Source of the DNA: Bacteroidia bacterium
GTDB lineage: Bacteria > Bacteroidota > Bacteroidia > Flavobacteriales > Flavobacteriaceae
Reading direction: 5' to 3'
NCBI GenBank assembly: GCA_030427985.1
Contig: JAUIBH010000007.1
Span: 1 to 64,000, forward strand
DNA: 64,000 nucleotides
Part shown: piece by piece, positions 37,323 through 46,681 of the stretch
Layout: each line of letters opens with the position of its first letter
Position numbering within the stretch: the stretch's first letter is position 1
Program-made: the position numbers and the translations under genes
Notes under the pieces: generated by a model
Database searches by the model: none
What the model was told of the DNA's origin: nothing
Seen by the model: only the letters and a program-made list of their open reading frames with translations

Positions 37323-38195
37323 TTACATACCTGTTCCACCAATAGCTGGATCTTTCATGCCTTCCTCGATCATATTGTAGAACTGATCGATTTTTGGAAG
37401 TACCACGATACGGGTTCTTCTGTTTTTGGCTCTATCCGCAGAAGTGTCATTGCTAACAAGTGGTACGTAGTAGCTACGTCCTGCAGCAGTCATTCTAGCT
37501 GGGTCTACACCAAAATCGTTTTGAAGGATTCTAACAACGGATGTTGCTCTTTTGGCACTCAAATCCCAGTTGTCCAATAGAACTCCGCTACGGTAAGGTA
37601 CGTTGTCGGTGTGACCTTCAACCAAAAACTCAAAATCAGGTTTGTTGTTTACCACTTTGGCTACTTTGCCCAATACCTCTTTGGCAGCATTGGTTACGTT
37701 GTAGCTTCCGCTTCTAAACAACAACTTATCAGAGATAGAAACGAATACAACGCCTTTTTCAACGCTAATTTCAATGTCTTCATCATCCAAATTGCCCAAC
37801 ACACCTTTTAAGCTTTGAACCAATGAAAGGTTTACGGAATCTCTTCGGGTTACAGCGTCTTGCAATTTTCTGATGGTAAGATCTTTTTCCTTGAGACTTT
37901 CCAATGATTTTTCAAGGTTTTCGGCACCTTTAGTGGTAAGCGTGGTCAAGTTACCCATGTTATTGATGAGCTCTTGGTTGTTCGCTTTCAAAAATGCGTT
38001 TTGATCTTCGAGTGTTTTTAATCTTGAATCTGCAGTAGCTTTCTCTTCCAAGCAGTCATTAAGCTTAACAGTAGCAGAATTCAATAAATCTTGGGTTTCT
38101 TTATGTTTTGCTTCAAGATCAGCGTATTTTTTTTGGGATACGCATGATGATAATAAAACGGCCATGGCCAATGTTCCTAGAAAAACTTTTTTCAT
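37323..38195 (-). CDS. OmpA-family peptidoglycan-binding lipoprotein
   Basis: 290 residues with lipobox LLSSC (Cys near residue 18), a long coiled coil (about residues 20-130) and an intact C-terminal OmpA domain. Peptidoglycan-binding residues are visible: Asp in VEGHTDNVPY and Arg in DLSAKRATSVVRIL, followed by the RSYYVPLVSNDTSADRAKNRRTRI tail. It probably links the outer membrane to the cell wall. It is paralogous to the degenerate protein at 26657-27430. A TAATTTTG box lies 55 bases upstream. Confidence 0.9.
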   Translation of the reverse strand: MKKVFLGTLAMAVLLSSCVSQKKYADLEAKHKETQDLLNSATVKLNDCLEEKATADSRLKTLEDQNAFLKANNQELINNMGNLTTLTTKGAENLEKSLESLKEKDLTIRKLQDAVTRRDSVNLSLVQSLKGVLGNLDDEDIEISVEKGVVFVSISDKLLFRSGSYNVTNAAKEVLGKVAKVVNNKPDFEFLVEGHTDNVPYRSGVLLDNWDLSAKRATSVVRILQNDFGVDPARMTAAGRSYYVPLVSNDTSADRAKNRRTRIVVLPKIDQFYNMIEEGMKDPAIGGTGM

Positions 38196-38250
38196 AGTTC
38201 AGAGTATAATTTAAGGATTGTTAGATATATCAATGTTAAAATTTGTCAAC

Positions 38251-38258
38251 CAAAATTA
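38251..38258 (-). promoter_or_regulatory. Possible promoter of the OmpA lipoprotein gene
   Basis: TAATTTTG on the minus strand matches TAnnTTTG exactly. The spacing to the ATG (55 bases) is normal, but no -33 element is clear. Confidence 0.4.
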
Positions 38259-38292
38259 GATAAAAAGCAAAGTCTCTATATTTTCGGTATAG

Positions 38293-39294
38293 TTAATCTT
38301 TTACTAAAATGTTAAAATTCTTCACTTGATTTACGAAATGGGACCAGACTATGGATGTCGTGGTATAGTACTTTAATATAAAATTAGCTTTTTCCCGCTT
38401 CTTGTAAAGTTTCCTAAAGTTACCATAAAAACTCATATGTGCACGCAGAATGGCCCAACAATGTTCAAACTTTAATTGAAAAACAAAACGTAAAGCCGCA
38501 ATGCCATCCAATAACAATCGAAAGAAGATAATGGGAAATGCTTTTCTTTTTGGTAGATTTTTGGTGATGGAATACAGTGAGTTCCTGAAATTGAGAAAAG
38601 TCTTTTTGGGATTCATGTTGCTCAAGGTTGAGCCTCCCAAGTGATACACATAACTTTTCCCCACGTAAAGGACCTTGTGTCCAGCATTTTTGGCCCTCCA
38701 ACATAGATCAATTTCCTCTTGGTGCGCAAAATAATCCTCGTCAAACCCTCCAAGGGAATTAAAAACCTCACTCTTAATGAACATACACGCGCCAGTAGCC
38801 CAGAAAATTTCAGTGGTGTCATCGTATTGACCTTCATCTTTCTCCAAAGCTTGAAATATTCTACCCCTACAAAACGGATAGCCCAACATGTCAATAAAAC
38901 CACCTGCAGCACCAGCATATTCAAAATACTCCTTGTTCTTTAGGTCGAGTATTTTAGGTTGAATGATGGCTGTTTCAGGAAAGCTGCTAAAAGCATTTCG
39001 AATGGGTTCCAACCAGTTGGGGGGGACTTCCACATCGGAGTTCAGCAAGCAAAAAATATCTGCTTCAATATGTTTTAACCCGTCATTGTAGCCTTTGGCG
39101 AAACCACCATTTTCTGAATTTTGGACAATTCCAATTGAAGGATATTCTTTTTTTAAAAATGAGACGGAACCATCTGAACTGGCATTGTCCACTACATAAA
39201 TATCCGCTCCTGCGGAGTGGGTCATGACCGAGGGAAGGAATTTTTTGAGCAAGGCTTCCCCGTTCCAGTTGAGTATGACTACGGCGATTTTCAA
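38293..39294 (-). CDS. Family 2 glycosyltransferase
   Basis: 333 residues. The N-terminal GT-A domain has VVILNWNG, VVDNASSDGS, the donor-binding ENGGFAKGYNDGL and the DXD-like LLNSDVEVP. A predicted membrane-associated hydrophobic stretch near residue 275 (PIIFFRLLLDGIAALRFVF) fits rhamnosyl- or other surface-polysaccharide transferases. The acceptor is unknown. Downstream of the HsdR_N gene with 12 bases between, so probably co-transcribed. No other polysaccharide genes are nearby. Confidence 0.9.
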   Translation of the reverse strand: MKIAVVILNWNGEALLKKFLPSVMTHSAGADIYVVDNASSDGSVSFLKKEYPSIGIVQNSENGGFAKGYNDGLKHIEADIFCLLNSDVEVPPNWLEPIRNAFSSFPETAIIQPKILDLKNKEYFEYAGAAGGFIDMLGYPFCRGRIFQALEKDEGQYDDTTEIFWATGACMFIKSEVFNSLGGFDEDYFAHQEEIDLCWRAKNAGHKVLYVGKSYVYHLGGSTLSNMNPKKTFLNFRNSLYSITKNLPKRKAFPIIFFRLLLDGIAALRFVFQLKFEHCWAILRAHMSFYGNFRKLYKKREKANFILKYYTTTSIVWSHFVNQVKNFNILVKD

Positions 39295-39306
39295 AACGAG
39301 GGCAAA

Positions 39307-39753
39307 TTAACGGCTAAAATCAGGAATATCCTTCAAAAACGTGTATTTTTCATTCACATGGTCCATTTGGCAATAATAATGTTCCATGCCATTGGTCACC
39401 ATTAAATAGTTGGATTGCAACTCATAATTGTAGCGGGCAATCTGATCAAACGTGGTTTGGTTTATCTTCACTTCAGGGGCTTTACATTCAACCAAAAGAA
39501 AAATGGTGCCATCAGGATTGAAAACCACAATGTCATATCGTTTTTTCATGTTGTTCACCAATAATTGCTTTTCCACGTTGATGAGACTCTTTGGGTAATC
39601 CCTTGTAAACATTAGAAAATGCAGCACATGTTGTCGAACCCATTCCTCGGGCTGTAGCAAAACAAATTTTTTGCGGATACTGTCGAAAATATAGTGCCTA
39701 TTTTGGCTATTTTTGATTCGGAACGAATACGGGGGAAAGTTCAAGGGTTGCAT
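39307..39753 (-). CDS. Stand-alone HsdR N-terminal-domain (PD-(D/E)xK) protein
   Basis: 148 residues. The start at 39753 (MQPLNFPPYSF) is chosen; a start further upstream would run into the divergent holA gene. The domain has the restriction-nuclease core: Asp in KRYDIVVFNPDG and Glu-x-Lys in LLVECKAPE, with Gln in QIARYN. This is the type I restriction enzyme R N-terminal family, but no HsdM, HsdS or motor domain is present. In Bacteroidota this small protein is often found next to holA, so it is more likely a household nuclease-fold protein than a restriction system. Role unknown. Confidence 0.85.
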   Translation of the reverse strand: MQPLNFPPYSFRIKNSQNRHYIFDSIRKKFVLLQPEEWVRQHVLHFLMFTRDYPKSLINVEKQLLVNNMKKRYDIVVFNPDGTIFLLVECKAPEVKINQTTFDQIARYNYELQSNYLMVTNGMEHYYCQMDHVNEKYTFLKDIPDFSR

Positions 39754-39781
39754 TGGACAAAATTGACGAATTTTTTTTGGA

Positions 39782-40783
39782 ATGGACAAGGTAAAGGAAA
39801 TAGTTGCGGAAATTGATGCGGGAAAACCAAAGCCCATTTACTTTTTAATGGGGGAGGAGCCGTATTATATTGATAAGATTTCACAATATATCTCGGACCA
39901 TGTGCTATCTGAGGATGAAAAAGGCTTCAACCAAATGGTGCTTTATGGTCGTGACACTTCTGTAGATGAAGTCATTGCAAATGCCAAGCGGTTCCCAATG
40001 ATGGCCGAACATCAGGTGGTGATTGTCAAGGAAGCACAGGATCTATCCCGAACCATTGAAAATCTAACGGCTTATGTGGAGCATCCACAACCCACAACGG
40101 TTTTGGTGATGTGTTATAAATACAAGAAACTCGATAAGCGTAAAAAACTATACAAGGCCGTTCAGAAGAACGGAAAGCTTTTTGAGAGCAAAAAGCTGTA
40201 TGAAAACCAGGTGGCAGATTGGATTCGGAGAACACTGGCCGGTAAAAACTATAAAATTTCCCCCAAGGCCTGTATGCTATTGGTTGAGTTTTTGGGAACT
40301 GATTTGGGAAAAATAAACAATGAACTCACCAAATTGACCTTGGTGGTGCCTTCGTCTACAGAGATTACACCAGAATTGATAGAGCAGCATATTGGCATCA
40401 GCAAGGATTTCAACAATTTTGAGTTGAAAAAAGCCATTGGAGAACGGAATGTGGGGAAGGCTTCCCGCATTATTGATTATTTTGCCCAAAACCCAAAGGA
40501 TAATCCATTTGTGGTGACGGTTACCCTACTAAATACCTTTTTCACACAGTTGCTGCAATACCATGGGTTAAAAGATCATTCTCCCGGAAATGTGGCCAAA
40601 GTGCTAGGGGTTAACCCTTATTTTGTAAAAGAATACACCGTGGCGGCCAGAAACTATCCTATGAAACGGGTTAGTGGCATCATTTCGAGTTTAAGGGAGC
40701 TGGATTTGAAGAGTAAAGGGGTTGGAGCCAATAATATGGCCCAGTCCGAATTGCTGAAAGAGCTACTAACCGAAATAATCTAA
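39782..40783 (+). CDS. holA: DNA polymerase III, delta subunit
   Basis: 333 residues with the HolA fold: the N-terminal YFLMGEEPYYIDKISQYI, an AAA-like domain without a working Walker A, and the C-terminal helical collar domain that binds the clamp loader. It opens the beta clamp. The ATG at 39782 is 28 bases from the divergent HsdR_N start. It ends 2 bases before the stop of the DoxX gene on the other strand. Confidence 0.9.
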   Translation: MDKVKEIVAEIDAGKPKPIYFLMGEEPYYIDKISQYISDHVLSEDEKGFNQMVLYGRDTSVDEVIANAKRFPMMAEHQVVIVKEAQDLSRTIENLTAYVEHPQPTTVLVMCYKYKKLDKRKKLYKAVQKNGKLFESKKLYENQVADWIRRTLAGKNYKISPKACMLLVEFLGTDLGKINNELTKLTLVVPSSTEITPELIEQHIGISKDFNNFELKKAIGERNVGKASRIIDYFAQNPKDNPFVVTVTLLNTFFTQLLQYHGLKDHSPGNVAKVLGVNPYFVKEYTVAARNYPMKRVSGIISSLRELDLKSKGVGANNMAQSELLKELLTEII

Positions 40784-40785
40784 GC

Positions 40786-41163
40786 TTACCTTTTGTCCAC
40801 ACTGTACTTGCCTGGACCCAATAAGAAAACAACCAAGAATACCACGAAAAACAGTAATGCTTTTTCCTTGGTGCCAAATGGGTCTGCACCATGAATTACA
40901 AAAGCAGCAATGAACATAGTGAAAGCGGTTGGTATTGCCGCCCATCTTGTCTTAAATCCAATAATCATTAAAACAGGGCATAGAAATTCCGCAATAACGG
41001 TTAAAAATAGCGTGGGGGCCTGACCGATGCCAAAAGGGTTGGCAAACTCGGTATTGCCATTGATTAGGTTGAGAAGTTTTGGGTATCCATGGGTGATCAT
41101 AAATACAGAAGGCACTATCCGAAGTATGGCCAAACCCAAATGAACTAAAGCATTGTTTTTCAT
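40786..41163 (-). CDS. DoxX-family membrane protein
   Basis: 125 residues, four transmembrane helices (about 8-25, 48-66, 72-91 and 100-118). Typical family segments are LRIVPSVFMITHGYPKL, FLTVIAEFLCPVLMIIGF and FTMFIAAFVIHGADPFG. Function unknown; some members are linked to redox or quinone enzymes. Alone on the minus strand, convergent with holA. Confidence 0.85.
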   Translation of the reverse strand: MKNNALVHLGLAILRIVPSVFMITHGYPKLLNLINGNTEFANPFGIGQAPTLFLTVIAEFLCPVLMIIGFKTRWAAIPTAFTMFIAAFVIHGADPFGTKEKALLFFVVFLVVFLLGPGKYSVDKR

Positions 41164-41267
41164 GTAGGGGAATTTTTAATTCACGTGAAAGTATGAATTA
41201 TGTAGAAATCATCGTAATAATAATTGACCAAATGTAAGTCTCAATTGATATTTTCGTTGAAAATCAA

Positions 41268-43679
41268 TTATCTGAGTCTGGGATAGGAGTTGGGGTCTGC
41301 CTCATGCATGATCTCATACACTTTTTCAAAAATATCTTCGGCATTGGGCTTGGAAAAATAATCCCCATCCGAAGCGTAAGCCGGTCTGTGTGCTTTTGCA
41401 GTAAGGGTTTGTGGAGCACTGTCCAGGTAACGGTATCCTTTTTGGTTTTCAAGGATTTCCTGTAGCAAATAGGCGGAGCATCCTCCGGGAACATCCTCGT
41501 CCACAATCAAGAGCCGGTTGGTCTTTTTTAGACTTTTTACTACGTCATGGTCCAAATCAAAAGGCAAAAGGGACTGCGCATCAATCACTTCTGCATCAAT
41601 ACCTACTTCCAAAAGGTCTTGGGCTACCTTTTCTACAATTCGTAGTGTGGAACCATAGGAAAGCATGGTGATGTCCGAGCCCTCTTTTAATGTTTCCACC
41701 TTTCCAATAGGTGTGTAAAACGCTCCAAGATTGGCAGGTTTTTTCTCTTTAAGTCGATACCCGTTGAGGCTTTCTATGATTATGGCCGGTTCATCGCTTT
41801 TCATTAAAGTATTGTAGAAACCAGCCGCTTGAGTCATATTTCTGGGGGTCAAGATATACATGCCTCTCAATAGACTGATCAATCCAGCCATGGGCGACCC
41901 AGAATGCCAAATCCCCTCCAACCGATGGCCACGTGTACGAACAATAAGGGGCGCTTTTTGCTTCCCGACGGTTCGGTACATGAGGGAAGCCAAATCGTCA
42001 CTTAAGGTTTGAATGGTATAGAGGATATAATCCAAATATTGAATCTCAGCGATAGGGCGTAAACCTCTTAACGCAAGTCCAATGCCTTGTCCGATAATCG
42101 TGGTTTCGCGGATGCCAGTATCAGCCACACGCAGTTCGCCGTATTTTTTCTGAAGCCCTTCCAGGCCTTGGTTTACATCACCAATATTTCCTGTATCCTC
42201 GCCAAAGACCAAAGCTTCTGGATATTTGGAGAAAAGTGCATCAAAATTATCCCGAAGGATGATTCGTCCATCCACTTCTTCCAAATCCTCTGAATAGGTT
42301 GGTGAAACCGTCGCTACCTTTGTAGCTTTGTTGGGTAATTCACTATATAAATGAGAGCTATATTTTGGTTGTGTTGTGTTTAAAAAATTGTTGACCCACT
42401 GCTGAAGCTGTTGCTTTTCTGGGCTGGATTCTCCCAAGAGATAGCGCAATGCACTTCGGGATTTGGAGGCCAAATCCTTTTTTAGAGGTTCTTCAATGGC
42501 AATGAGGTCGTTCTTTATTTTTGTGATGAATGAGCGATTAGGACTTTTGCTGGCAACGTTGTCCAACAATTGCACAAGCTGCTTTTTAGCTTTAAGATGG
42601 GGCTTTAAGAACTCTGTCCAAGCCTCTTTTTTTGCTGAACGCACTTTGTGTTTGATTTCACGTTCCAATTTTTTAAGCTCTTCTTCTGTGCTGATGCCGT
42701 TTTCAAGAATCCATTCCCTGAACCGTTTGTTGCAGTCGTTTTCCCGTTCCCATTCCAACCGCTCCGGTGATTTATATCGTTCGTGGGAACCAGAAGTTGA
42801 ATGACCTTGTGGTTGAGTGAGCTCAGTAACGTGAATGAGTACGGGCACGTGGTTTTCCCGGGCAATATCGGAAGCATTTTCAAAAGCATGGATGAGTCCG
42901 GTATAATCCCAGCCATTGATTTTTAATAGCTCAAAGCCTTCTTTATCATCATCGCGCTGAAAACCTTTCAGAACTTCCGAAATGTCTCCTTTGGTGGTAT
43001 GGTATTTGGAAGGTACCGAAATCCCATAATCATCATCCCAAATGCAAATGACCATGGGAACTTGCATTACGCCGGCAGCGTTCAGGGCTTCAAAAAAATG
43101 TCCCTCGCTGGTGCTGGCATTTCCAATGGTGCCCCAAGCCACTTCATTTCCGTTGTTGGAAAAGTTGGTTTGATCTATACCTTTAACGTTTCTATATATT
43201 TTTGAGGCCTGTGCCAACCCAACCAATCGTGGCATTTGACCGGCAGTACAAGAAATATCGGCACTGCTGTTCTTTTGTTTGGTAAGGTCCTTCCATGAAC
43301 CGTCTTCATTCAAGCTATGGGTTACAAAATGCCCTCCCATTTGCCTTCCGGCACTCATGGGCTCCTTTTCAATATCAGTAGTAGCGTAGAGACCGTGAAA
43401 AAATTCTTTGGGATTTAGGTAGCCGAGGGCCATCATAAAGGTTTGGTCGCGATAGTAACCACTTCTAAAATCACCATCCTGAAAAGCTCTGGCCATGGCC
43501 AACTGTGGAAGCTCTTTTCCATCACCAAAAATCCCAAATTTTGCTTTCCCTGAAAGCACTTCGCGTCTGCCCATCAAACTACATTCCCGGCTAGTGACCG
43601 CAATCTCATAATCTTGAAGAATCTGTGATTGAAAATCTGAAAAGGAAATGTCGTGACTGGTACTTGGGTCAGGTTTCAT
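41268..43679 (-). CDS. Fused branched-chain 2-oxoacid dehydrogenase E1 (alpha+beta)
   Basis: 803 residues joining an E1-alpha-like half (about 1-400) and an E1-beta-like half (about 460-790, VFGEDTGNIGDVNQGLEGLQKKYG and QSLLPFDLDHDVVKSLKKTNRLLIVDED). This should decarboxylate branched-chain oxoacids in the BCKDH complex with E2 and E3 made elsewhere. The ThDP/Mg motif differs from textbook form. GDG reads G186-N187-A188 and the later NN pair reads D215-D216, so the usual acidic and amide ligands are exchanged; Tyr218 is kept. The helix-rich middle (residues 330-430) is longer than a simple linker. Monocistronic by position. Confidence 0.87.
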   Translation of the reverse strand: MKPDPSTSHDISFSDFQSQILQDYEIAVTSRECSLMGRREVLSGKAKFGIFGDGKELPQLAMARAFQDGDFRSGYYRDQTFMMALGYLNPKEFFHGLYATTDIEKEPMSAGRQMGGHFVTHSLNEDGSWKDLTKQKNSSADISCTAGQMPRLVGLAQASKIYRNVKGIDQTNFSNNGNEVAWGTIGNASTSEGHFFEALNAAGVMQVPMVICIWDDDYGISVPSKYHTTKGDISEVLKGFQRDDDKEGFELLKINGWDYTGLIHAFENASDIARENHVPVLIHVTELTQPQGHSTSGSHERYKSPERLEWERENDCNKRFREWILENGISTEEELKKLEREIKHKVRSAKKEAWTEFLKPHLKAKKQLVQLLDNVASKSPNRSFITKIKNDLIAIEEPLKKDLASKSRSALRYLLGESSPEKQQLQQWVNNFLNTTQPKYSSHLYSELPNKATKVATVSPTYSEDLEEVDGRIILRDNFDALFSKYPEALVFGEDTGNIGDVNQGLEGLQKKYGELRVADTGIRETTIIGQGIGLALRGLRPIAEIQYLDYILYTIQTLSDDLASLMYRTVGKQKAPLIVRTRGHRLEGIWHSGSPMAGLISLLRGMYILTPRNMTQAAGFYNTLMKSDEPAIIIESLNGYRLKEKKPANLGAFYTPIGKVETLKEGSDITMLSYGSTLRIVEKVAQDLLEVGIDAEVIDAQSLLPFDLDHDVVKSLKKTNRLLIVDEDVPGGCSAYLLQEILENQKGYRYLDSAPQTLTAKAHRPAYASDGDYFSKPNAEDIFEKVYEIMHEADPNSYPRLR

Positions 43680-43841
43680 GTAGGCAATTCTGGATTTCTG
43701 CGAAATTACTAAAATACATTCAAAAAAGCAATATGAATCCTTGTTAATAAATTATCAATATGATAAAAAAACAAGTGATAAAAACACATTTATTTAAATA
43801 AGTACTGATTTAAGGCTTGTTTATTGAGGATATGACAATGC

Positions 43842-46670
43842 TTAAAACCATTTACGAGTAAATAACCCTACCAGAGTTTTGGGGCTTAAGGTAACCACAA
43901 AGCGGATGCGTTGCCCGTAGTCGTCTTGGGCAATTTCCCACCCATTATTGGAATAAACCGGGAAATAAAGCTCAAAATAGTCGGTCACCAAATTAAAGCG
44001 GATACCAGAATCATATACGAAGCGTGCATTGGTTCCTCTGTTCTTTATAAATCCGAGATCACCATAGGCTTCCACCCATCTCCAAATATTGGTGCTGGCA
44101 TTAGTGGTCACAATCCAGTCATTGGCATATGGATTTTCCAATTTGGATTTAAAACCTCCTTCAGCAATGATAATTTGCTGGCTGTAAATCCCTGAACTCT
44201 CGGACCGTCCCAAGTAGGCTAAATCGAACATGTAATCGGTAGGTCTGTCCAATGCAAAGCTGAAGAAGTCGGAATCGGTCTCATTCCGCAGGAATTTCCC
44301 AGCGAAGAACCTAAAATTTAATTGCCGGTTGCTTTGATACAGCTTTCTGTATTCCAGCTCAAAAACAAGCTTGGTGAAATCACTGGAGTGCTGTGCGTCC
44401 AAAAACCAGGAGCTATAGTTTAAAATGTTGTTGTCCACATCGGTAAAACGCACATTCATCACTCCATAATCAGGATCAGTGTCTATTTCATCTACAATGG
44501 TCTCATCTATGCTTCTAAATACATTTCTATAGCGAAAGAGGAGTGTTTGTCTTCGATTGGATAGCAGGTCATTGGGTCTCCAACCAAAACTAACGGCTGG
44601 GGTAAGGGTTGAAAAACGGGAATTCACCTGAAAATGCGAGGTAGATCCTGAAATGGAATAATTGGACACATAAAGCCCCGTTTTATGGTGATACTTTCTG
44701 TATCTGAAACTAGCCCCTCCTACCAGTGTACGTTCCAAAAAGGAGTAGGTAGGTGAAATATCATACTGGAACGGTCTTTCCAAAAAGGTCTTATTATAGA
44801 TTCGAATGCCCGGAGTAAGCCCATCATAAATGTTGAAATTGACAATGGGCACATAGAAAACCTGATTGTAATAAGGGTCTTCCGTGTCCTTAAAAAATTG
44901 AAACTTTAGTTTTTTATTGCTCGAAAAGAAACCATTAAGGGTCTTCCAGTTGTTACGTTGATTAAATTCAGGAATTTTTTGGTCATAATTGAGTACCATG
45001 CGGTCCTCACCATTTCTGGGAATGGTCACAGTTCTGGAAGTATCAATATCGGTAAACCAATAGTGTGAAACCACAGAATCATTCTGAATGCCAAACAGTG
45101 AAATGGGAACATTGGTGCCCCGCTTGTTCTTAATGTTCAGGGTGATGGAATCTTCGGTTTTTTCAATTTTCCCGATTTTAAAGTCAATTTTTTTGTCCGT
45201 GGCCACATATTCTTCAAAAAACCAATCAACCTCCTTATTTGAAAACTGCTCTATGGTTTTTCTGAAATCTAAAGCAGAAACCTTTGGCTTTAGATGAAAA
45301 TTCTTGTAAAAATCAATAATACTGCTATCTATCTTTTTCTCACCAAGATATTCCGATAGGTACGACATGCCAAGTCCTGCTTTATAGCCATTGGCGATTT
45401 TTTCGTTGAATTTTATCAAGGAGTCGTTACGGGTGGTTAGAGCCTGGTCTATGTTCTTACGGGTAGACAACATACTCAACATGGCGTATTGTTCATTAAA
45501 ATCCATTTGCGCCAAATGAAATCCCCTAATGCCCCAAGTTTTTGAAAGTTTTCCGGCCAATTTCTGGTCGGGATAATGATCTTCCACATATTTGATCATA
45601 AGATAATAGATGATGGCATCGTTCACCCAACGCTCTGTTCTTGGATTCAGGAACAGGGTTTCCTGCAAATGGCTACGAATGGCAGTTTTTAAGAATTTCA
45701 TCTCAAATTGGAACTGCTCTTCATAAGGACGAATAAAAGAAGGCAACTGGTTTACACCATATAGTGGAGACCGACTATAGTCAAATTCACTGACCAATAA
45801 ATTGGCATGGGGATACTCACCCAGATTTTCCTCTAAATAATGCACAATTTTGCTGATGGAAATACCTTGATATATCTCTCCATATTTATTGGAGTCCAGA
45901 TCCGTGGTAATCGTTACGTTGCCAATGCGGTGCTTGCTGAATCTATCAAAGGTGGATAGAATGATCTCACAACTTTTTCTGTTTTTTCCGCTTAGTTGAA
46001 TATGCTGTCCGCCGGGAAATTTGCTGGCACTGGATTCATTAAAATTGGTTGACAGGTGTAACCTTTCTGGATAGGAAAGGTTTATTGTGGTTTCTGTAAT
46101 GCCCGTGTACAGGTCATCCAAGTTTATATTGTCGTAGAGTTTCCATTCCCCATTGTATACGGCAGGGGTGAGGTACCAGTTTTTAAGGTTGTACCCCAAT
46201 TCTGGCGAATAACCATAAGAGGTAAATTTTGTATCGGGAAGTTGCACGTCATAAGTGAGGAACAGTTGAACAGAGTCGTTGGGCTGAAGCACCTCGTTCA
46301 AGGTCACCATAATAATATCCCTATTGTCCAAACGTTTCCAGTCCAACCCAGCGTAATCTTGGACTACTATACTTTTGATGTTGGTGAACCCTCTTTCACG
46401 ATCCTTGGCCAAATGTAGGCTGCGGTTGAATTCTTCCGCAAAGCGTTTGGCCAATGCCGTGTTCTTGTTGGAATAAGCATGATTCCAGTCGTTAAAGTAC
46501 AATACAGAAAGTCCTTCACTGGATTGATTTACATAGGTGAGCTTTTGCGTAATCTTAACCTCCCTGCCATTCAATTCTGCCGTAAGTTCATTTTTATGCT
46601 GACCCCACAATGAGGTGCAAAGCACGAACAACAACAATGATATTCTAAATGGGGCGCAACGAATGTTCAA
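43842..46670 (-). CDS. M1-peptidase-like protein without HExxH, fused to a beta-barrel-like C-terminus
   Basis: 942 residues with a signal peptide (ending LWGQ). Residues about 25-500 follow the M1 aminopeptidase layout, including a beta-sandwich N-domain, a long helix, and WVNDAIIYYL where the catalytic WxxEG-xxxY segment normally sits. The zinc motif is gone: the helix reads AIRSHLQET (His334) instead of HExxH. After residue 600 the protein becomes a series of amphipathic strands with aromatic ends (VGGASFRYRKYHHKTGLY, FELEYRKLYQSNRQLNFRFFAGKF), ending in KTLVGLFTRKWF with the terminal Phe typical of outer-membrane barrels. It is last in an operon with uvrA and the LOG gene. Confidence 0.72.
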   Translation of the reverse strand: MNIRCAPFRISLLLFVLCTSLWGQHKNELTAELNGREVKITQKLTYVNQSSEGLSVLYFNDWNHAYSNKNTALAKRFAEEFNRSLHLAKDRERGFTNIKSIVVQDYAGLDWKRLDNRDIIMVTLNEVLQPNDSVQLFLTYDVQLPDTKFTSYGYSPELGYNLKNWYLTPAVYNGEWKLYDNINLDDLYTGITETTINLSYPERLHLSTNFNESSASKFPGGQHIQLSGKNRKSCEIILSTFDRFSKHRIGNVTITTDLDSNKYGEIYQGISISKIVHYLEENLGEYPHANLLVSEFDYSRSPLYGVNQLPSFIRPYEEQFQFEMKFLKTAIRSHLQETLFLNPRTERWVNDAIIYYLMIKYVEDHYPDQKLAGKLSKTWGIRGFHLAQMDFNEQYAMLSMLSTRKNIDQALTTRNDSLIKFNEKIANGYKAGLGMSYLSEYLGEKKIDSSIIDFYKNFHLKPKVSALDFRKTIEQFSNKEVDWFFEEYVATDKKIDFKIGKIEKTEDSITLNIKNKRGTNVPISLFGIQNDSVVSHYWFTDIDTSRTVTIPRNGEDRMVLNYDQKIPEFNQRNNWKTLNGFFSSNKKLKFQFFKDTEDPYYNQVFYVPIVNFNIYDGLTPGIRIYNKTFLERPFQYDISPTYSFLERTLVGGASFRYRKYHHKTGLYVSNYSISGSTSHFQVNSRFSTLTPAVSFGWRPNDLLSNRRQTLLFRYRNVFRSIDETIVDEIDTDPDYGVMNVRFTDVDNNILNYSSWFLDAQHSSDFTKLVFELEYRKLYQSNRQLNFRFFAGKFLRNETDSDFFSFALDRPTDYMFDLAYLGRSESSGIYSQQIIIAEGGFKSKLENPYANDWIVTTNASTNIWRWVEAYGDLGFIKNRGTNARFVYDSGIRFNLVTDYFELYFPVYSNNGWEIAQDDYGQRIRFVVTLSPKTLVGLFTRKWF

Positions 46671-46681
46671 AGAGGGTATAT

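Noticed and set aside
39307-39753. A type I restriction system
   Set aside because: Only an HsdR_N domain is present; no methyltransferase, specificity or motor genes are in the window.
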